Assembly: GCA_964534955.1 (NCBI GenBank)
Contig: CAZHRR010000007.1
Location: 1 to 33,664, forward strand
Origin: UBA2128 sp964534955
Lineage (GTDB): Bacteria; Fidelibacterota; Marinisomatia; Marinisomatales; UBA2128
Direction: 5' to 3'
DNA length: 33,664 nucleotides
The notes under the pieces were generated by a model, which saw nothing but the letters and a program-made list of their open reading frames with translations, made no database searches and was not told the origin of the DNA. A program made the position numbers and the translations under genes. Of this stretch, positions 15,748 to 23,890 are shown piece by piece; positions within the stretch are counted from its first letter, which is position 1, and each line of letters begins with the position of its first letter.

Positions 15748-17112
15748 TTACGATGATTTCAATTTTCTTACAACCACACGATACCCTTCAACACTCAAAA
15801 TTTCAACGCTATCACCCTTGCTAATAAAGTCACCCTCACTCACCGCCGAGATACGCCGGGCTTCTATCCTGACCTGCCCCGCCGGACGAAGATCCGTGAT
15901 GGCTTTCCCCTGGGAACCCACCAACTCTTCTAAGCCAATGGAGGTACTGTACCCTTCCGAACTCCGTTCGGAAAAGGGCAAGGTTATTTTCTGCCAAAAC
16001 CCGCTTCGTACCAGAACTTTGCCCATGAGGAAGAGACCCACAAGTCCTCCGATAATTCCTATCACCAGTCCCCACGAAGCTGATGACAAATCGCTGGGCA
16101 AAGGATGTTTTGGTACAAGCATAAGGTAGAGGCCCAGAAGGATAGCAATGATGCCTAAAATACCTACGACACCGAATCCGGGGATCACCAGCACTTCCAC
16201 CAGCACCAGCCCTACTCCCGCCAGGAGAATGAGCAGCTCCTCCATAGTAGCCAATTCAGCAAAGAGGGTGGCGCCGAAGAAAAGAGACAGGGCAAGGATT
16301 CCCACCGAACCCGGTACACCCCAACCCGGTGACTGCATCTCGAAAAGCAGTCCAAGGAAACCTACGGTCATCAATAGCGAACTGACAATGGGATCGGTAA
16401 GAAAACGTACCAGTTTTTCCGACCAGTTGACAGTCACTTCTCTCACTTTTGCGCCTTTCATGTTGAGAAACTCCAGCACCTCAGGCAGGGTTTCCACCGA
16501 GTGATCAGCTATCCCGTACTTCAAAGCTTGAGACGTACTCAATGTGAGGAGCTTCCCTCTCTTGGAACCTTCGAGATCACTCGCTTCTATACTGTCTCCC
16601 CTGACCTCTACATGACTGAAACCGATGCTGTCATCCACCATGGCTTCCGCCAGGATGGGATTGCGGCCCCGGGCTTCTGCCGTTGAACGCATCATGCTCC
16701 GCATGTAGGAGATCACTTTCTCACTCGCCTTGTTACCCTGCATGTCCACAGCTGTCGCCGCCCCAATGGAAGCTCCTTTCGTCATGATAATTTTGGTACA
16801 CGCAAGCGAAATAAGAGCCCCAGCGGAAGCGGCTTCGCCAGTGATGAACGCCACTGTAGTAACGGAGGTATCCAGCTCAAGGATAGTGTTCTTGATCTCC
16901 GTGGCGCCATCCACCCTCCCTCCAAATGTATCAATGTCGAAGACGATAGCTCCAGCTTTGTCGTCTTTCGCTTCTTCTATTGCCCGCTCAATAAATGCTG
17001 GCAGTCCGAGATCTATGGTCTTGTGGATGGGGACGTGGAAAACAAGATCAGCGGATGACGCTCCTGTAGAGAGAAGAAAAATGAGCATAATGCTGAAGTA
17101 GCGAAGTTTCAT
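15748..17112 (-). CDS. nfeD: NfeD-family membrane serine protease (long form)
   Basis: The 454-aa product has a signal peptide or first membrane segment, a ClpP-like protease domain (about 25-220), four or five membrane segments (about 240-350) and a C-terminal OB-fold NfeD domain (about 385-450, with GKAITDLRPAGQVRIEARR). The likely nucleophile is S96 in GEAASAGA and the likely general base K132 before the RGRN segment, matching the Ser-Lys dyad of archaeal stomatin-cleaving homologues. It probably acts on or with the flotillin encoded 13 bp downstream. It is divergent from the acyltransferase gene. Confidence 0.88.
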   Translation of the reverse strand: MKLRYFSIMLIFLLSTGASSADLVFHVPIHKTIDLGLPAFIERAIEEAKDDKAGAIVFDIDTFGGRVDGATEIKNTILELDTSVTTVAFITGEAASAGALISLACTKIIMTKGASIGAATAVDMQGNKASEKVISYMRSMMRSTAEARGRNPILAEAMVDDSIGFSHVEVRGDSIEASDLEGSKRGKLLTLSTSQALKYGIADHSVETLPEVLEFLNMKGAKVREVTVNWSEKLVRFLTDPIVSSLLMTVGFLGLLFEMQSPGWGVPGSVGILALSLFFGATLFAELATMEELLILLAGVGLVLVEVLVIPGFGVVGILGIIAILLGLYLMLVPKHPLPSDLSSASWGLVIGIIGGLVGLFLMGKVLVRSGFWQKITLPFSERSSEGYSTSIGLEELVGSQGKAITDLRPAGQVRIEARRISAVSEGDFISKGDSVEILSVEGYRVVVRKLKSS

Positions 17113-17242
17113 GACAATGAAAGTTTACTGTGAGGTGCGGCAAAAAACAACGGTTACGTGAATAGAAAAAAACATTGTCATACAAAGAGCTTGTTTCAAC
17201 TCAGACCTCCGAATAAATTGACTGAACAGGAGACCTGTATAA

Positions 17243-18121
17243 GTGCGTCAGAAGAATTCTTTTACCTACTATACTCTTAAGTTTCTCAGGCATCTTCTCT
17301 GCCGGCTTCCAAGGAAGACAACCTTGCGGCTTGGTGTCATGCTGGGACGGTTCGCCTACGATCATCTGAGAATACGTCATAATAAAGCTTTGGAGCAACT
17401 GCAGCAAGCTTTTCCCAATCGTACAGAAACCTACTATCAGACTATCCTTAAGCGTACATACAATCATTATGGTAAAGTCATTCTTGACACCCTCCGGGTG
17501 GAGACGCTCGACTTGGAGCGAATTGTCACTGTGGAGGGTGAAGATTCCCTGGCAGCGCCGGACTCGAACCAAGGGATGATCCTGCTGACCGGTCATTTCG
17601 GGAACTGGGAGATTTTTCCAGCCTGGTTCAGCAGTAAAGGCTACAGCTTCACACCGGTGATCCGCCGACAGCAGAACAAGGGAGCTAACCGTTTCTTTGT
17701 GGAGTGGCGTTCGAAGATGGCTTTGCCACCTCTCTACGCTGGGGTGTCATCCCACACTATGATGAAAGTTGTTACCAAGGGTGGTATCCTTGGACTGGCG
17801 GCTGATCAGGATGCCCGGAAAAGCGGCGTTTTCGTGGATTTCTTAGGCCGACCGGCTTCAGCTTTCCGGGGACCGGCCGTATTTCACCTCAAAACCGGTG
17901 CGCCTCTGATTACAGCCTTCTGCCGGATGGACAGACAGTCCCATTATCACATTACTTTCGAGCAAATATTAGCCACTTCCCATGACACGGTGGAAACCAT
18001 TACACAGAAAATTGCGTCTAAGCTGGAAGAGATGATTCGAAAGTACCCGGAACAGTACTTCTGGTTTCACAGGAGATGGAAGACACAGCCTCTGAGTATG
18101 GGAGTAGAGGAGACCCAGTGA
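17243..18121 (+). CDS. Lipid A / lysophospholipid acyltransferase (LpxL/HtrB family)
   Basis: The 292-aa product has an N-terminal membrane-associated helix, the catalytic H118-x4-E123 motif (HFGNWE), the FLGRPASAFRGPAVF substrate segment and the C-terminal QYFWFHRRWKT typical of Kdo2-lipid A late acyltransferases. It should add a secondary acyl chain to lipid A at the inner membrane. The start is GTG with AGGAG about 10 nt upstream. It is separated from the main lipid A operon by about 8 kb. Which of LpxL or LpxM it corresponds to is not decidable here. Confidence 0.87.
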   Translation: MRQKNSFTYYTLKFLRHLLCRLPRKTTLRLGVMLGRFAYDHLRIRHNKALEQLQQAFPNRTETYYQTILKRTYNHYGKVILDTLRVETLDLERIVTVEGEDSLAAPDSNQGMILLTGHFGNWEIFPAWFSSKGYSFTPVIRRQQNKGANRFFVEWRSKMALPPLYAGVSSHTMMKVVTKGGILGLAADQDARKSGVFVDFLGRPASAFRGPAVFHLKTGAPLITAFCRMDRQSHYHITFEQILATSHDTVETITQKIASKLEEMIRKYPEQYFWFHRRWKTQPLSMGVEETQ

Positions 18122-18200
18122 AATATGCTTCGCATTTCACGGGTCAAGCAGGGGAGCTGGAGTGCGGGGGAGAAAGGGTAAAGAAAGTAAGAAGGAAGAA

Positions 18201-18236
18201 GCCCGCCTGACCTCCTGTTGGTCGGGAGCGGGCAGG
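18201..18236. repeat. Palindromic repeat, CCCGCCTG...GGGCAGG type (copy 2)
   Basis: GCCCGC (18201-18206) pairs with GCGGGC (18228-18233), and inside it GACC (18209-18212) pairs with GGTC (18220-18223). Confidence 0.55.
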
Positions 18237-18324
18237 GAAGAAGTGAGAAGTGAGCGGTAAACTGGTGAGTGGTGAGTGGTGGACTGGTGAGTAGTAGCCG
18301 TCATTGTTCCAACTGAGGTGGTCA

Positions 18325-18378
18325 CCCGCCTGTCCGCCCGTCCAAGCCGTTCGGACGGGAACAGCATTGTCGGGCAGG
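18325..18378. repeat. Palindromic repeat, CCCGCCTG...GGGCAGG type (copy 3)
   Basis: The outer CCCGCCTG and CGGGCAGG frame is kept. The inside has a different hairpin, CCCGTCC (18337-18343) with GGACGGG (18353-18359). Confidence 0.5.
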
Positions 18379-18400
18379 TTGACGGCGGCGTTTACTGCTA

Positions 18401-18473
18401 CCGATCACTGACCCTTTCAGGGTTCAGTGACGGTTATGATTGATGCTTTGATTTTGCTACATTGGGAAAATTG
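18401..18473. repeat. Composite intergenic repeat, hairpin part (copy 1)
   Basis: CACTGA-CCCT-TTC-AGGG-T-TCAGTG (18406-18429) folds into a strong hairpin. The flanks (CCGATCAC before; CGGTT, GATTG and CATTGG after) also match the copy at 30114-30183. Confidence 0.65.
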
Positions 18474-18534
18474 AGAAATAATTGGTGAGTGGTGAGTGGG
18501 AACTGGTGGAGTGGTAGAAAAAATCGAAAATCAT

Positions 18535-18597
18535 GCACAGCATCCTTTGACCCAAAGGGTCTCTCCTGTCAAGGAGTCCTACGTGACCTACGGAGGA
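18535..18597 (+). repeat. Composite intergenic repeat, GACCC-GGGTC part (copy 1)
   Basis: GACCC-AAA-GGGTC is followed by CTCCT-GTCA-AGGAG and then CCTACGTGACCTACGGAGGA. The same order occurs at 30327-30448. The closing GGAGG lies 11 bases before the Sua5-family start and is its likely ribosome binding site. Confidence 0.65.
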
Positions 18598-18607
18598 AAA
18601 ATCAAAA

Positions 18608-19183
18608 GTGAGTATAGTCAAAATAGACAGCCTCGAAATTCTTGAGCAGGCGGCTGATGTCATCCACAATGGAGGGATTCTCATTTACCCTACAGATACA
18701 CTCTACGGCTTTGGCGTTGACGCCCGGAATGATGTGGCCATTAAACGGCTATCAGCTATAAAAGGTCGGTCGGGACCCTGGAGTATCGCCGTGGCTGACA
18801 TAGAAATGCTGGAGCGGTACGCTGACGTCCCTGAGATGCACCTCAGTACAGTAGAAGACACTCTTCCCGGTCCTGTGACACTTATCCTCCCTGCTCGTGA
18901 TTCCGATATCTCTCCGCTTGTCCTTAGCGAACGCCAGACGGTTGGCATCCGTATCCCCGATCATCCATTTCCTCTCTCTCTTGCTCGACGGCTAGGATTT
19001 CTCTTCACATCAACCAGTGTAAACCGAACCGGAACTCCTCCGCTGAATGATCCTCAACAGATTGCACAGGAATTCGATGGCGAATACGATTTACTGATCG
19101 ATGCAGGCATTCTGCCGCCCTCCGCTGGTTCCTCCATCATCGATCTTACAGGCGAAAAGAAAAAAATCGTCAGGGAGGGTTGA
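18608..19183 (+). CDS. Sua5/YciO/YrdC-family protein (threonylcarbamoyl-AMP synthase-like)
   Basis: The 191-aa product starts with GTG and has the YrdC fold motifs: YPTDTLYGFGVDA, KGR followed by a PW.IAV strand, LPGPVTLIL, VGIRIPDHPF and FTSTSVNRTGTPP. The family makes threonylcarbamoyl-AMP, the precursor of the t6A base in ANN-decoding tRNAs. Standard TsaC enzymes have KxR then SxxN (KRP...); here the run is KGRSGPWSIAV, so part of the nucleotide and tRNA site is altered and the YciO-like side of the family is possible. It lacks the C-terminal Sua5 domain. The downstream DUF3108 gene starts within its stop codon. Confidence 0.8.
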   Translation: MSIVKIDSLEILEQAADVIHNGGILIYPTDTLYGFGVDARNDVAIKRLSAIKGRSGPWSIAVADIEMLERYADVPEMHLSTVEDTLPGPVTLILPARDSDISPLVLSERQTVGIRIPDHPFPLSLARRLGFLFTSTSVNRTGTPPLNDPQQIAQEFDGEYDLLIDAGILPPSAGSSIIDLTGEKKKIVREG

Positions 19184-19899
19184 TGACAGTTAAACAGTTG
19201 ATTGTGATCAGTGCGGTTATTGCTTCTTCGCTGCAGGCAGATAATCACCCCTTCAGTGTAGGAGAAAAACTAGAGTACGACCTTAAGGTCAATATAATTA
19301 AAGCCGGTAACGCCATGCTCAAGGTAATCGGAGAAGAAGAAGTAGACGGTAAACCTGCGTACCACATTCGCTACACAGTCAGAAGCAACCGTTATGTGGA
19401 CCTCCTTTTCTACGTCAGGGACCGGGTGAACAGCTGGCTGGATAAAGAGGGTCTCTTCACACGGAAGCTGGAGAAGAATATCCGCGAGGGGAGCTACCGT
19501 TATAAGCTGAAAGCAACAGTAAACTATGAAGATTCTACAGTAACATCCGGAGGGGAAGTTTTTCCCATCGAATCTGAGATACGCGACCCATTTTCCCTTT
19601 TCTACTACCTGCGCTCAATTCCATTGAAAGTCGGGCAGCAGCTTTCCTTTACGACGTTTGACAACAACCAGTTTGTCGATTTCCAGATCATCGTCCATAG
19701 GAAAGAAACTGTACGTGTCCCCGCCGGCCGCTTCAGCTGCCTGGTGATAGAACCTTACCGGAAAGGAAAGACCCTGTTCAAGCAGAAGGGAGATATGCGC
19801 ATCTGGCTGACAGACGATAAACAACGGCTGCCCGTCAAGATTGAGACGAAAGCCACTTACGGCTCAATGACTATGGTGCTGAGAAAAATCAGCCGTTAG
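19183..19899 (+). CDS. DUF3108 periplasmic protein
   Basis: I choose the ATG at 19183, which overlaps the previous stop (TGATG) and has GGGAGGG 4 nt upstream; the TTG three bases earlier is less likely. The 238-aa product has a signal peptide (to about SLQAD), then a beta-rich domain beginning FSVGEKLEYDLKVNIIKAGNA, with PIESEIRDPFSLFYYLRSIPL and RFSCLVIEPY in the middle, the hallmark strands of DUF3108. The fold is thought to resemble LolA/LolB-like half-barrels that bind lipid, but function is unproven. A stem-loop region follows before the convergent rseP. Confidence 0.75.
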   Translation: MTVKQLIVISAVIASSLQADNHPFSVGEKLEYDLKVNIIKAGNAMLKVIGEEEVDGKPAYHIRYTVRSNRYVDLLFYVRDRVNSWLDKEGLFTRKLEKNIREGSYRYKLKATVNYEDSTVTSGGEVFPIESEIRDPFSLFYYLRSIPLKVGQQLSFTTFDNNQFVDFQIIVHRKETVRVPAGRFSCLVIEPYRKGKTLFKQKGDMRIWLTDDKQRLPVKIETKATYGSMTMVLRKISR

Positions 19900-19966
19900 T
19901 AATAGTTTTTCTAAAGTCAGGATTTAGTTCATTATGTTCGAGTTCAAGGCTTGCGAAGCCACAAAA

Positions 19967-20028
19967 AGCGGAGTCCGCTAGCTGGCAGATAAGCATTTTT
20001 TGGCAAGCGTAATCCCGAAGTTTCGGGA
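19967..20028. terminator. Inverted repeats between convergent genes
   Basis: AGCGGA-G-TCCGCT (19967-19979) and TCCCGAA-GT-TTCGGGA (20013-20028) lie between the DUF3108 gene and rseP. They could end both transcripts, although neither has a clean T-run. The second hairpin belongs to a TCCCGA...TCGGGA motif seen again at 30.2 and 30.5 kb. Confidence 0.4.
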
Positions 20029-20045
20029 GACATTATGGACAAACA

Positions 20046-21221
20046 CTAGTTCAGAATGCGGGCAATATCATTATAGAGCACTGACAGAATCAGAAGCATT
20101 AGAAAAGCCATCCCTATCTGCTGGATTCTTATCCTAGCTTTTACTGAGAAATTCCGCCGGGCAATACCTTCCAAAGTTATTATCAGAAGATGCCCCCCAT
20201 CAAGGCCTGGAATGGGTAAAATATTCACAAAAGCCAGGTTGATACTGATAAACGCAGTAAAGATTAATAACGACAAGAACCCGGCGCGGGCTGACTTTCC
20301 TGCCAACTGAGCAATTAAAATAGGCCCTCCCAGATCACTGAACGGTGCATGACCGGTTACAAGGGCGCAGACTGAGTTGTATATCTTGCTGACATTACTC
20401 CCGGTTACTGCCAGTCCATTGTTTAATGCTGCAAAAGGTCCGATCTTCTTCTCCTCGACAACTGGTGCAATGCCAATCAATCCCAGTTCAATTATCCGGC
20501 AATCACAAACATCTTTAGCCACTACAGGCACTACACTTGCTGTAAGGAGGGAATCTCCCCGGTTCCACGAAATCGATATAGTATCCCCCGGGTGGGCATG
20601 TACAAGAGAAGTCATCTGGCTCCACGAAAGTACTTCTTCTGAACCTATTTGTACTATCCTGTCGCCCGGCTGAATACCGATACTATCTGCCGGAAGACCT
20701 TCTGAAACTATACCTACAACCGGCTCATCATTAACTGGAACTACCGCTCCTTCACTCCAGCTGACAGCCGCATAGACGAGGACGGCCAGGATCATATTCA
20801 TAATCACCCCTGCCGACATGACCCAAGCCTGCTGCAGCCGGGTCTTGGACGTTAACTCATCTGGAGCTCCGGAAATCTCGTCATCCATGCTCTCATCTAT
20901 AGTGCCGGCCATCTTTACGTAACCGCCCAGCGGTACAAGAGCAATGCTGTACTCGGTCTCCGTCGCCTTGCGCGGAATTTTCTTCAGCATCTTCTCTAAG
21001 ACAGGACCCCACTCTAACTTGCCGCCTTCATTCCTGCTGTAGAAAAATAATCGGAATATCCATCCCTTATCTGTAGGGATAAATGTTACAAGCCGCGGTG
21101 GAAAACCGAGTGAGAAGCGCTCAACACGAACTCCGACAGAGCGAGCAGCAAAAAAGTGCCCTAACTCATGCACAAAAACAAGTATACCCAAAACGAAGAT
21201 GACTGCTAATAGAGTTATCAT
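20046..21221 (-). CDS. rseP: Site-2 protease RseP
   Basis: The 391-aa membrane protein has the zinc motif H18-E19-L-G-H22 in TM1, one PDZ domain (about 160-235, with GLPADSIGIQPGDRI) and the C-terminal NILPIPGLDGGH with the third zinc ligand D341. It cleaves membrane-embedded regulators and leftover signal peptides. It differs from typical RseP in an extra run of about 30 residues (about 50-88) between the first helix and the PLGGYVKMAG loop. The start overlaps the dxr stop by ATGA, and it is the last gene of the envelope operon. Confidence 0.92.
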   Translation of the reverse strand: MITLLAVIFVLGILVFVHELGHFFAARSVGVRVERFSLGFPPRLVTFIPTDKGWIFRLFFYSRNEGGKLEWGPVLEKMLKKIPRKATETEYSIALVPLGGYVKMAGTIDESMDDEISGAPDELTSKTRLQQAWVMSAGVIMNMILAVLVYAAVSWSEGAVVPVNDEPVVGIVSEGLPADSIGIQPGDRIVQIGSEEVLSWSQMTSLVHAHPGDTISISWNRGDSLLTASVVPVVAKDVCDCRIIELGLIGIAPVVEEKKIGPFAALNNGLAVTGSNVSKIYNSVCALVTGHAPFSDLGGPILIAQLAGKSARAGFLSLLIFTAFISINLAFVNILPIPGLDGGHLLIITLEGIARRNFSVKARIRIQQIGMAFLMLLILSVLYNDIARILN

Positions 21222-22384
21222 ACTACTTCCAGTTCATTTATTTTGTTATTAATAAATTGATGACCCCATGATTCCAACTCCCGAAGAAAGTCCAAATCCG
21301 GGTGAGCGATCCAATCGTGTTCAACTACAGCCTGCTCGTTCAGAGCAGTAATATCTGTAAATGAAATCTCTCCTGATAGAAAGGCAGCCACCGAATTGTC
21401 ATTAGCCACATTCAGAGCCGCAGGTGCTGATCCTCCTCTCTCCAGTGCTTCATACGCCAAACGAATAGATGAAAACTTCACAAGATCAGGTTCCTCAAAT
21501 GTCAGGGAAGAAATGTCAGAAAACCTTGTCTCTTCCCACTTCACATCCATCCGTTCGGGATATGTAAGGGCATACTGGATGGGGAGCTTCATGTCCGGCA
21601 ATCCGAGCTGAGCCTTTATCGAGCCATCCTTGAATTCGACCATACTATGAACGATGGATTGAGGATGCACTACAATGTCTATCTGTTCCCGGTTGACCCC
21701 AAAGAGCCAACGTGCTTCAATGACTTCCAGCCCTTTATTCATCATTGTAGCCGAATCAATGGTAATTTTATTGCCCATCTTCCAATTAGGGTGAATAAGC
21801 GCTTCTTCCAGAGTAATCACCGAAAACTCTTCCAGTGGTCTCGTCCGAAAAGGGCCGCCGGATCCAGTGAGGATGATCCGCCGGATGCTTACCGAACGTT
21901 CTCCCTGAAGACATTGCCAGATGGCGCTGTGTTCACTATCCACAGGAAAAATCTGAGCTCCCGTTTCCGCCCTGATATTCTCGATAAGTTCACCTGCCAT
22001 GACAAGGCTCTCTTTATTGCTCAGCGCCACATCCACTCCTGCCTTTAGAGCCCTGACCGTCGGCTCCATTCCGGCGCTTCCTACCAATCCGTTAAGCACA
22101 ATGTCCACGTCATCCCGTGACGCAAGTTCCAGCAGACCTTCCCTGCCGGATAAAACTTCTACACCGCTGCCGGAAAGAGCCTCTTTTGTCTCAGCTGCAG
22201 AAGTGGGATCCACCAGGGCAACAGCGGAAGGTCGAAACTTCCTGGCCTGTTCGATCAATACCTCGCTGCTCCGGGCGGCACTCAAACAGTTGACCTCAAA
22301 CCCTTCTCCGAGATGCTCTATCACCCTCAAGGCGTTCTGCCCAATGGAGCCGGTAGAACCGAGAATTGAAATACGCTTCGTCAT
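21218..22384 (-). CDS. dxr: 1-deoxy-D-xylulose 5-phosphate reductoisomerase
   Basis: The 388-aa product has the NADPH-binding GSTGSIGQNAL (9-19), LSNKES (121-126), the metal ligands D149 and E151 in PVDSEHSAIWQ, and E220 in MNKGLEVIEA. It is full length for the family. It converts DXP to MEP, the first committed step of the MEP isoprenoid pathway, feeding the UppS encoded at the head of the same operon. Its ATG shares one base with the stop of the preceding barrel gene (TAATG). Confidence 0.95.
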   Translation of the reverse strand: MTKRISILGSTGSIGQNALRVIEHLGEGFEVNCLSAARSSEVLIEQARKFRPSAVALVDPTSAAETKEALSGSGVEVLSGREGLLELASRDDVDIVLNGLVGSAGMEPTVRALKAGVDVALSNKESLVMAGELIENIRAETGAQIFPVDSEHSAIWQCLQGERSVSIRRIILTGSGGPFRTRPLEEFSVITLEEALIHPNWKMGNKITIDSATMMNKGLEVIEARWLFGVNREQIDIVVHPQSIVHSMVEFKDGSIKAQLGLPDMKLPIQYALTYPERMDVKWEETRFSDISSLTFEEPDLVKFSSIRLAYEALERGGSAPAALNVANDNSVAAFLSGEISFTDITALNEQAVVEHDWIAHPDLDFLRELESWGHQFINNKINELEVV

Positions 22385-23142
22385 TACAGAATCCCGTATA
22401 GACCCAAGGTAACTGAGGCACAGGTTGGGCTCAGGCGCAGTTCCAGCCCCGCCTCTAAACTGGGGTAAATCTCTTTATCACCCCGTAAGGTTACCATCCC
22501 TATTGTTCCTTCCATTCGCTTGGGGAAGGATCCGTCATCAACTCCGGCGATATGAATCCCACTGTTGAATAAAACAAACCCCGTCCCTAAAGTCATTCTA
22601 ACATCTTTATAATTTATCCTGCGGCCAGCGCTCACTACAATGCTTTTGAAGAAAAAGTCATCAGGACCCTCAATCCTGCTGCGGAGAAATAAAAGTGACC
22701 ACATACCTTTAACTTTTTCTCCGCCAGTTTGATAAGCAAAACCGTAGCTGTTAGAGAGAACGATATCACCTGCTGATTCAAATCCTGCAAAGGTACCGTG
22801 GAGCCTTAGATTACGAGCCACCCAGTAACTCCCTTCTATTGCAGGGAAAATACCACCCTTTCCACCTGCAAATACCAGATTGTCTCCGCCTGAGGAAGCT
22901 GCGCCTGAAAATTGCAGTCCGAAAACCAGACGTCCTTCTTCACTATTTACTGATGTTCGAACGGTAGTTGTCTGGAGTGACAACATTTCAAAAAACGGTT
23001 TGGACTTTTCCTCAAACTGATTGCCTGTCCAAAGATTAAGATCATAATCGGGCAGCTGTGCTCTGAGAGATGAAACAATCAGAAATATCAGCAGTCCTGA
23101 GGAGCGGAGTTTAGATGATACCCCGATCACTACTTTCCACAA
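22384..23142 (-). CDS. Putative outer-membrane beta-barrel protein between lpxA and dxr
   Basis: After a signal peptide (LRSSGLLIFLIVSSLRAQ) comes a chain of alternating strands with Gly- and aromatic-rich turns (RLVFGLQFSGA, NLRLHGTFAGF, VRMTLGTGFVLFNSGI, AGLELRL) ending in SVTLGLYGIL, like small outer-membrane barrels. I cannot assign a family. The start is uncertain because the frame is open back to 23169 inside lpxA. I prefer TTG at 23142, with AGGAG 11 nt upstream; GTG at 23130 is the alternative. Its position inside the lipid A/dxr operon suggests a constitutive envelope role. No such gene is in the E. coli version of this cluster. Confidence 0.55.
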   Translation of the reverse strand: MWKVVIGVSSKLRSSGLLIFLIVSSLRAQLPDYDLNLWTGNQFEEKSKPFFEMLSLQTTTVRTSVNSEEGRLVFGLQFSGAASSGGDNLVFAGGKGGIFPAIEGSYWVARNLRLHGTFAGFESAGDIVLSNSYGFAYQTGGEKVKGMWSLLFLRSRIEGPDDFFFKSIVVSAGRRINYKDVRMTLGTGFVLFNSGIHIAGVDDGSFPKRMEGTIGMVTLRGDKEIYPSLEAGLELRLSPTCASVTLGLYGIL

Positions 23143-23890
23143 AACTGAGAATACTCCTGATCTCCTCACAATCCGGAAGCGACCTGCGGATTTCCTCCAT
23201 TGCCTGGGAAGTGTTCAGCGATGCCCGGTAGAAGAGGCGATAGGCTTCTTTGAGGTGACGAATAACATTGTTGGAAAAACCTGCTCGCTTAAGACCTACT
23301 GCATTTACTCCGGTGAAGATAAGAGGCTCTTTGGCTGCTATAATGTACGGCGGCACATCTTTCACAACCCGATATCCACCCCCAATGAATGCATGAGACC
23401 CAATTTTTGAGAATTGATGAACCACCACATGCCCGCCGAGGAATGCATGATCATTAATATCTACATGCCCACCCAACTGAACGCCGTTGACCAGAATAAC
23501 TTCCTTTCCAAGAATGCAGTCATGAGCCACGTGCGAATAAGCCATTAGATAGCTGCCGTTGCCAACCACCGTCTCACCCCGGGCTGAAGTTCCTCGATGG
23601 ATAGTCGCATATTCGCGGATGATGACGTTGGAACCAATCTTCACCTTTGAGTCTTCCCCCTGGAATTTCAGATCCTGGGGGATTTCACCGATAATAGCAC
23701 CCGGAAAGACCGTGCAGCCCTCACCAAGTGATGTACCTGAGCGAAGAGTGACATTATTACTTATCCGGCACCCATCACCTAAAGTCACACCTGCATCAAT
23801 TATACTGTATGGTCCAACCTCCACATCCTTTCCAAAGGTAGTAGATGGATCAACTATAGCAGCAGGGTGAATCTTATGAGAAATTGTCAA
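23111..23890 (-). CDS. lpxA: UDP-N-acetylglucosamine acyltransferase LpxA
   Basis: The product of about 259 aa is a left-handed beta-helix of hexapeptide repeats (IHPAAIVDP opening), with the catalytic H123 in SHVAHDC, QDLKF for acyl-chain contact and the C-terminal helical domain beginning NAVGLKRAGF. It does the first step of lipid A synthesis. There is no ATG or GTG near the expected start: TTG at 23890 overlaps the fabZ stop (TTGA) but lies one base from GGGAGG, whereas ATT at 23884 lies at ideal spacing. Initiation is therefore either a coupled TTG or a rare ATT. lpxB does not follow in this operon. Confidence 0.93.
   Translation of the reverse strand: MTISHKIHPAAIVDPSTTFGKDVEVGPYSIIDAGVTLGDGCRISNNVTLRSGTSLGEGCTVFPGAIIGEIPQDLKFQGEDSKVKIGSNVIIREYATIHRGTSARGETVVGNGSYLMAYSHVAHDCILGKEVILVNGVQLGGHVDINDHAFLGGHVVVHQFSKIGSHAFIGGGYRVVKDVPPYIIAAKEPLIFTGVNAVGLKRAGFSNNVIRHLKEAYRLFYRASLNTSQAMEEIRRSLPDCEEIRSILSFVESSDRGII

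Larger units (their letters stand above)
18122..18607. other. Repeat-rich intergenic region (486 bp)
   Basis: No gene is credible here. The stretch holds a hairpin at the acyltransferase stop (ATGC-TTC-GCAT, 18125-18135), two CCCGCCTG...GGGCAGG palindromes, a short motif GGTGAGTGGTGAGTGG present twice (18264-18279 and 18484-18499), and the composite repeat shared with 30.1-30.4 kb. Confidence 0.7.

Noticed and set aside
15737..17101. Long plus-strand frames opposite nfeD
   Set aside because: They are antisense shadows of a clear NfeD gene, rich in Ser, Pro and Thr, and lack start signals.
17111..17181. ATGACAATG and CATTGTCAT, 9-bp inverted repeat between divergent genes
   Set aside because: One arm includes the nfeD start codon and the arms are 53 bp apart; most likely coincidence.
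17218..17243. TTGACT and TATAAG resembling a promoter before the LpxL-like gene
   Set aside because: The spacing is 14 bp and the second element runs into the GTG start.
18241..18510. GTGAGTGG runs as a possible CRISPR or minisatellite
   Set aside because: Only two short imperfect clusters, with no regular spacers and no cas genes.
21396..22412. Plus-strand frames opposite dxr
   Set aside because: They are antisense to a full-length conserved dxr gene, with no family motif.
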